A stretch of 64,000 nt of DNA from NCBI GenBank assembly GCA_033032175.1, contig CM065309.1, positions 16,988,001 to 17,052,000 on the forward strand. Reading direction: 5' to 3'. The DNA is from Saturnia japonica (taxonomy: Eukaryota > Arthropoda > Insecta > Lepidoptera > Saturniidae). The number at the start of each line of letters is the position of its first letter. Position 1 is the stretch's first letter. The position numbers and the translations under genes are program-made. Under the pieces are notes generated by a model. It saw only the letters and a program-made list of their open reading frames with translations, was not told where the DNA came from and made no database searches. Below are positions 59,401 to 64,000 of this stretch, one piece after another.

Positions 59401-62178
59401 TAAATTTTTAGCACCATCAAATGTTTTCTTAGCTCTTAGTAATTTTATGTAATTTATCTTCAATTTTTTTTTGTTGCCAGGTCGTGATGCTATGTTGATT
59501 GATATCAATGGGCCTCCAATGCCGCCTGGTTTTATAGGATATCCCATGCAACCCCCTATGCCGCCTCCAAATGTACAACCATTTAGCTATCCTACTGTAA
59601 GTATTCATTGAATTAAATCTCGTAACTCTAAAACCATCTTTTTCAAAAAGAAAGATAATGCACCTTAAAAAACTCAGCTGCCAGATTAATAATGGCGATT
59701 AAACATGATGTTCCTATACATCATTCCTCAGTTCTACAGAATTAATATTTCAAATTACAACTAAATAACTACTATAAATATATGTATACATATTTTAATT
59801 AATTGCACTCTTTATTCTTATACACTATATTTTCATATTATTGAGACGCAACACAGTAAGTTAAAAAGTTTGGGGTTAGTAGAAAAATTTTTTTTACAAA
59901 ATAAACAGTGGGCCAAATAAGTTTGACAATGTATGCTCTAGAGCGTAGATATAAAATGGTTGTATTTTTTTTTTCATGTTAGCAATTGATATATGAATAA
60001 ATTTTTGAACTACACACCCATGTATTCTATAAATATTTTTTATTGTAAAAGAAAACCATTAACTTATTTATTTATTGCCAGACACCCTCCGGTGGCAAAG
60101 TGGGAGGTTTTATTGCTACACCTCCACAGTATGGCGGACCGAGTCAGCCTCCAATGGTGTACCCAATGCCTCCTAATTTGGACTCTAAGAATTTAAGCAA
60201 CAGCTTCCTTCAGGTACTTTGTTGTTATCAATTTTTATTTTAGTTTCATTGTATATGGTATGGTTGAGATTTGGTAAGCATTAGAAACACGCTTTACAGC
60301 ACTTGTCATTTCTTTTTGCAGGAAGAAATGAGCAATTTACCACCCGCTTATGACAGCATTCATCATGATATGGTAATAATCATTTTTAGTTATCCATTTA
60401 TATTTGTAACCAACTTCAAGAAAAAGAAGGAAATTCTTAAATTCAAATATGTATATTTTCATGGATGTTCATCCATTAATTCTTAGGTTATGAACAGACT
60501 TAGATGATTCATTTTTCGTTGGAAAGGGGATACTTGAAGATTGTTCCCATTTTAATTTAATTGGTATAGGACCCTCGACTTCGAAGATACACCAGTTAAC
60601 TCCTCTAAATCATTGAAGTTGGCATTCTTTCTCGTTGTAAGACTAGTTTGTTTACATTTTATCGCCTATGTGAATAGAGTAGAGATCCACATACTTTTTT
60701 TTTGCTTTTTTATAAAGTAGCTTAGTACTTATTTGTTTATGGTCTGTAACTTTTATGAACATGTAAATATCATTTTAAGCATATGAAGCAAGATATTTAT
60801 TTCCAAAACACTGTTTTTTGTGACCTTGACCTTGAATATCTAAAGAGGCTCACATGTGAGCTTATGAGAATTTTGATGAATTTAGAATGCCAAAATAAAG
60901 GTTTATACAAACATTCAGAGTGTTTCACTTCATTTCAAATATGTAAAGAAATAATATATTTTTAGCGGCTAATTGGACTACATATTTGTTACCAATTTTA
61001 ATAAGTAATATTTAATACCTTTATAATAAAATCTAGAAATCGTTTCGCTTAATTACAGTATAAAACTGCCTATAACATTAAATGATAATGTAAAGAATGC
61101 TAATTTACAGTTAGTTCTTTTTATAAACTCTATCCAGTTTCTTGTTGGCTGTTCTCAATGACTGCAATGTTTTCTGAAATGGTAATAGAGTTTTAATATT
61201 CATAAGTGCCTTAGGGTTTTAATTGAATAAAGTATTTTTGATTTTCGGTGAAATTGAGCAATCGTATCAGTAGTTCCAGAAATTACCCCTTACAAACTTT
61301 ACTTCTTTATAATAACACTAGCTATGCCCCACAGTTTCACCCGTGTTTGATTTACTTGAGCACCGCGCTGCCGCCTACGCACCTGTACCAGCCTTTTTTA
61401 ATCGTTATAAGTTTAGCCACTATCTCACCTGATCTTAAGTGACGATGTGGGCTCAAGATGGTACCACGCTAATCCTAGTGGAAGACTGGCTCTTAAGTGC
61501 AGCGGCCCGAACACACCTATAGGTGCTTAGCGACAGATTAATGTTGCCTGTCGTTGTTTCACTACAGCTTGCCTGATTGCTTTACGTTCACGGTTACTAC
61601 TCCGCTCCTTAGGCTGCCCGTCCACTAAAGCGGAGCGGAGCGACCGGAGCAGTACAAATTTCGACCAATAGAATCGCAACAAAATCTAGACAGGCAATTC
61701 TATTGCTCCAAATTTGCACAGCTCTGCTTCAGTGGGCCTTAGGACCGTAGCATGCAGTTATATAGACTTAAATCTTCCTTAATAGAGAGGCTATAAAAAG
61801 CAAAGAAATTTTCTAATCTGACTGGTAGTTTCAGAAATTAGCGCATTTAAAATCTCTCGATAAGCGTATATTATTTTATAAAACTTGTTGATGCTAATAG
61901 GACTCTTTCAAACTACACTACTACACACTCAATATAATGTCTTGTTTCAGCCGGCGCACGTTCCGACGCCCCAACCGCGTTCTCGAGTTGCCCCCGCGAA
62001 TCACTTCCCCGAACTGCCAGAACTACCGTCAGTGCCTTCAGACCTCATCCTACCTTCAGTGCCTCACAGTAACGAGTCCAATACTTCCAACAATAACCCA
62101 CCAAACACCAACGGCCCTGACGAGATAGATTTCGATGATCTGAACAGGAGATTTGAAGATTTAAAGAAGAAAAAGTAA
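56445..62178 (+). CDS. IST1 homologue (ESCRT-III-like), 7 exons
   Basis: Exons: 56445-56626, 57075-57237, 58131-58350, 59481-59596, 60082-60213, 60322-60372, 61951-62178. Junctions are GT-AG and in phase, giving 363 residues. Known role: an ESCRT-III-related protein that binds CHMP1 and recruits the VPS4 and spastin ATPases in endosomal sorting and cytokinetic abscission. Residues 1-188 form the helical IST1 core. Family blocks are KLKTHLRLAVNRLKLLEKKK, ARKEIAEYIAAGKSERAKIR, ARFGLV and VERYLIEIAKNYNVEYTPD. Residues 189-340 are Pro-rich with LPPAYD. The C-terminus (DFDDLNRRFEDLKKK, from 348) fits a MIT-interacting motif. The ATG opens directly on the conserved N-terminus. Introns carry repeats, including a Helitron in intron 3. 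Confidence 0.94.
57405..57515. repeat. Dispersed repeat (GATGTAGTTTGGTTATG family), copy 1
   Basis: GATGTAGTTTGGTTATGGTGC, ACATGCATTTTGAGTTACCA and AACAAGGGAGCCACCAT recur at 62385-62500. More decayed versions lie around 8095-8230 and 11130-11300 in stan introns (AACTAGAAxCATGC, CACAAA.ACxC). Confidence 0.6.
57715..57825. mobile_element. Hairpin-type MITE (IST1 intron)
   Basis: CACAAACGGCTGAACCGATT and AATCTGTTCAGCCGTTTGAA are near-perfect inverted repeats about 60 bp apart. These words are typical of a very common lepidopteran repeat. Confidence 0.65.
58560..58680 (+). repeat. Dispersed lepidopteran repeat, copy 4
   Basis: GGCTCTCAACTGCAGCT, GACAACAGATTTTTAACTTG and TAGCTAGCCAGCTGGGC match 24825-25010. 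Confidence 0.6.
58878..59390 (-). mobile_element. Non-autonomous Helitron, copy D (IST1 intron)
   Basis: On the minus strand it begins A|TCTATACAATTAATAAAATT and ends with the hairpin region CACGTGAGCGAAGCCACGG, then CTAG|T. 513 bp, matching the copy at 23406-23916. It ends 90 bases before IST1 exon 4. Confidence 0.87.
61420..61530 (+). repeat. Dispersed lepidopteran repeat, copy 5
   Basis: TATCTCACCTGATCTTAAGTG, GCTCAAGATGGTACCACG and CTAGTGGAAGACTGGCTCT match 24825-24905. Confidence 0.65.
61612..61745. mobile_element. Palindromic MITE, copy 2 (IST1 intron)
   Basis: GGCTGCCCGTCCACTAAAGCG at one end and CTGCTTCAGTGGGCC at the other are inverted repeats. The interior has TACAAATTTCGACCAATAGA against CTATTGCTCCAAATTTGCAC, also inverted. 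Related to 13036-13105. Confidence 0.6.
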
Positions 62179-62384
62179 TGATTTTTTTGTCGTATTTCTT
62201 CATATATCTGCAATACATAATATAATATAGTCGCTAGAGCAGCGATGTTTCTTAAAATTTTCAAGCTATGGACCACTTAACATTCTTTTAACGGGTACAA
62301 AACAACGCAAAGCGCCTGATTTCAACTGTTTAAATTAAATAATATTTAATTTCCAACAATGTTGATATATTGATAGAATTTTGC

Positions 62385-62500
62385 ATGATGTAGTTTGGTT
62401 ATTGTGCACATGTGCAGTGTATTATTAATAATAACTAGAAACATGCATTTTGAGTTACCAGAAAAACTCTGAATAGTTGTAACAAGGGAACCATCGCATG
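62385..62500. repeat. Dispersed repeat (GATGTAGTTTGGTTATG family), copy 2
   Basis: GATGTAGTTTGGTTATTGTGC, ACATGCATTTTGAGTTACCA and AACAAGGGAACCATCGC match 57405-57515. Confidence 0.6.
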
Positions 62501-62819
62501 GGCGTAACCAAAATTTTGGCCCAGGGTGTCTGACAAGGGAAAACTAATGTTCTTTTTTTTAAACATTCTTATCATAATTATTTACACTTCCTTTCGGGTG
62601 CACTCCGACTGAGCGTTTAGTAACACAATGCTAAGGGAGGCAGCTGTTTCCCTCCCGATCTGCCTGTAACTGACTATGGCCATGGGCCACCATCTCATAA
62701 GTATTGCTTGAATTTTAGAAAAATATTCTAACAACGCGATATTTTTATTGGCAGGATTGTATGTAACACGTACAACACATTGAATAGGTACATAAAAATA
62801 TGCCAATTAATTTTGATCA

Positions 62820-63303
62820 TGCAACATTTTTTAATCTATTTTGTGCAAATTGACAATCACTGATGTCAAACTTGGTAATAATGTTGCCCCATTAATTTTT
62901 TAGTGTTGTGCTACCGTATACTTTACGGTCCAATTATTTTAATCAAGATTTCAAGTACCGAATTGAGAGTTTTTATTCATTTATTTAAATATTCGGTATT
63001 AATCAACATACCTGATAATTTACTATTATCGTTACATAATTCAGGAATCTATAAAATGTGTACGAACAAAAAACAAAAAAAAAAGATTGCTGTGATTGGT
63101 CCACGAGAGACGCGATTTTTGCTTCCTTATTCGGCCTTCACCTTTGGAAGTTTCAACGTTTTTTTTCTTCAGAAAAACATCAATAGAAATTATATCTACT
63201 ACAGTTATAAAATTAGTTCGGATTGGTGACATACTATTTTAAAAACACAATAAGCTAGCAACACATGAAATACCATTTTTACTCTGTGGGAATAAAAATC
63301 GCA
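62820..63303. mobile_element. MITE with inverted ends, copy 3
   Basis: The right end CTGTGGGAATAAAAATCGCA is well preserved; the left end is decayed. The interior (AAATTGACAATCACTGATG, GTGTTGTGCTACCGTATA) matches 1026-1573. Past it, 63304-64000 shows no gene or repeat that I recognise. Confidence 0.65.
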
Positions 63304-64000
63304 TTTTAGATTACAAATATGTAATGATAAAAAATAATCTTTTCCCCAAAAGACGATGTTTTGAAAACACTGCCATAAAACATTGTACGTTTGTACCTGA
63401 TAGATGTTTCTAGAGATGGTGATGAAAATACCTGGTCTTATTTGTTTAAAAAAATGTTTTGTATTAAACTTATACATACTCGAGTCATATAAAATTAAAA
63501 GCGGCAAAGTAGGTCTGACCGATAAGTTGGCAATTGAAAAAAAAAACCTTACAAATTCAATAGTACCGATGGCGATGGCGAATATTTTACTATTAGCTTC
63601 ACACAAAATTAATAGTAAAATATTCACTCTAAATATCTGTAGATAAAATTATTCTATTTTTTATTACCAGATTATTCTTTAAACCTACTTTGATTTGTAT
63701 AAGACACTTTATTTGAATAAGATAAAAGCTGTGAATCATGTTCAAGATTCTACTCAGTTTTATAATCTGTTGTTCATATATTCATAGTACTTATTACTTA
63801 CCTACTGTTTTATAATTATTATATTCGTTTCTAAAGCATTTCACTTCACTGTAGCTTCAGCTTGTCCATTTCATATTGAGATACTATAGTAATGAAAAAT
63901 CATTAATTGAATTTGAAAAAAAATAATCGATAGTTATGTACGAAATAACGATATCTTTATTAAAAACAAAATATTATTAGTTATATAATATTGAGTGAAA

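Noticed and set aside
62582..62806. 74-codon minus-strand frame downstream of IST1
   Set aside because: No domain, no splice support and low hydrophilic complexity; treated as chance.
1..64000. tRNA or rRNA genes
   Set aside because: No cloverleaf with A and B box words and no conserved rRNA segment was seen; a covariance-model scan was not possible here.

Overview
The window is AT-rich animal nuclear DNA with GT-AG introns, almost certainly from a moth or butterfly. The evidence is insect orthologues (a Flamingo cadherin, Dispatched, V-ATPase c'', IST1), many GTAGGTACCTAC-like words, and repeat families typical of Lepidoptera: Helitrons ending in CTAG|T, a 3' LINE tail ending in a GAT repeat, and Tc1/mariner elements.

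Layout. (1) 650-18180, plus strand: the last 12 coding exons of starry night/flamingo, from transmembrane helix 5 to the C-terminal PDZ ligand, split by introns full of transposons (a mariner, a Helitron, MITEs, a LINE tail, a degenerate Tc1-like element) and a 125-bp minisatellite. (2) 18181-27251: stan 3' flank, then repeats and AT-rich sequence. (3) 27252-27869, minus: an intronless-looking V-ATPase c'' proteolipid gene, with a solo LTR about 400 bp upstream of its start codon. (4) 30105-35757: a nested transposon block, an old DNA transposon interrupted by LINE and LTR sequence, ending 200 bp before the next gene. (5) 35958-39302, plus: dispatched, one uninterrupted 1114-codon frame. (6) 39303-45700: no gene seen; holds a deleted mariner and a 667-bp inverted-repeat element. 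(7) 46011-47397, minus: a three-exon THAP zinc-finger gene, assembled here from short exons. (8) 47690-56440: repeats, including a copia relic that carries a solo LTR that in turn carries a LINE. (9) 56445-62178, plus: a seven-exon IST1 (ESCRT-III-like) gene. (10) 62179-64000: repeats only.

The four recognised host genes are not an operon or obvious pathway cluster. Flamingo acts in planar cell polarity, Dispatched in Hedgehog release, V-ATPase c'' in organelle acidification and IST1 in endosomal sorting. The most informative novelty is the insertion history. Target-site duplications allow several insertions to be reconstructed exactly, and several transposons sit very close to host splice sites or promoters. 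I found no evidence for an undescribed multi-gene system.
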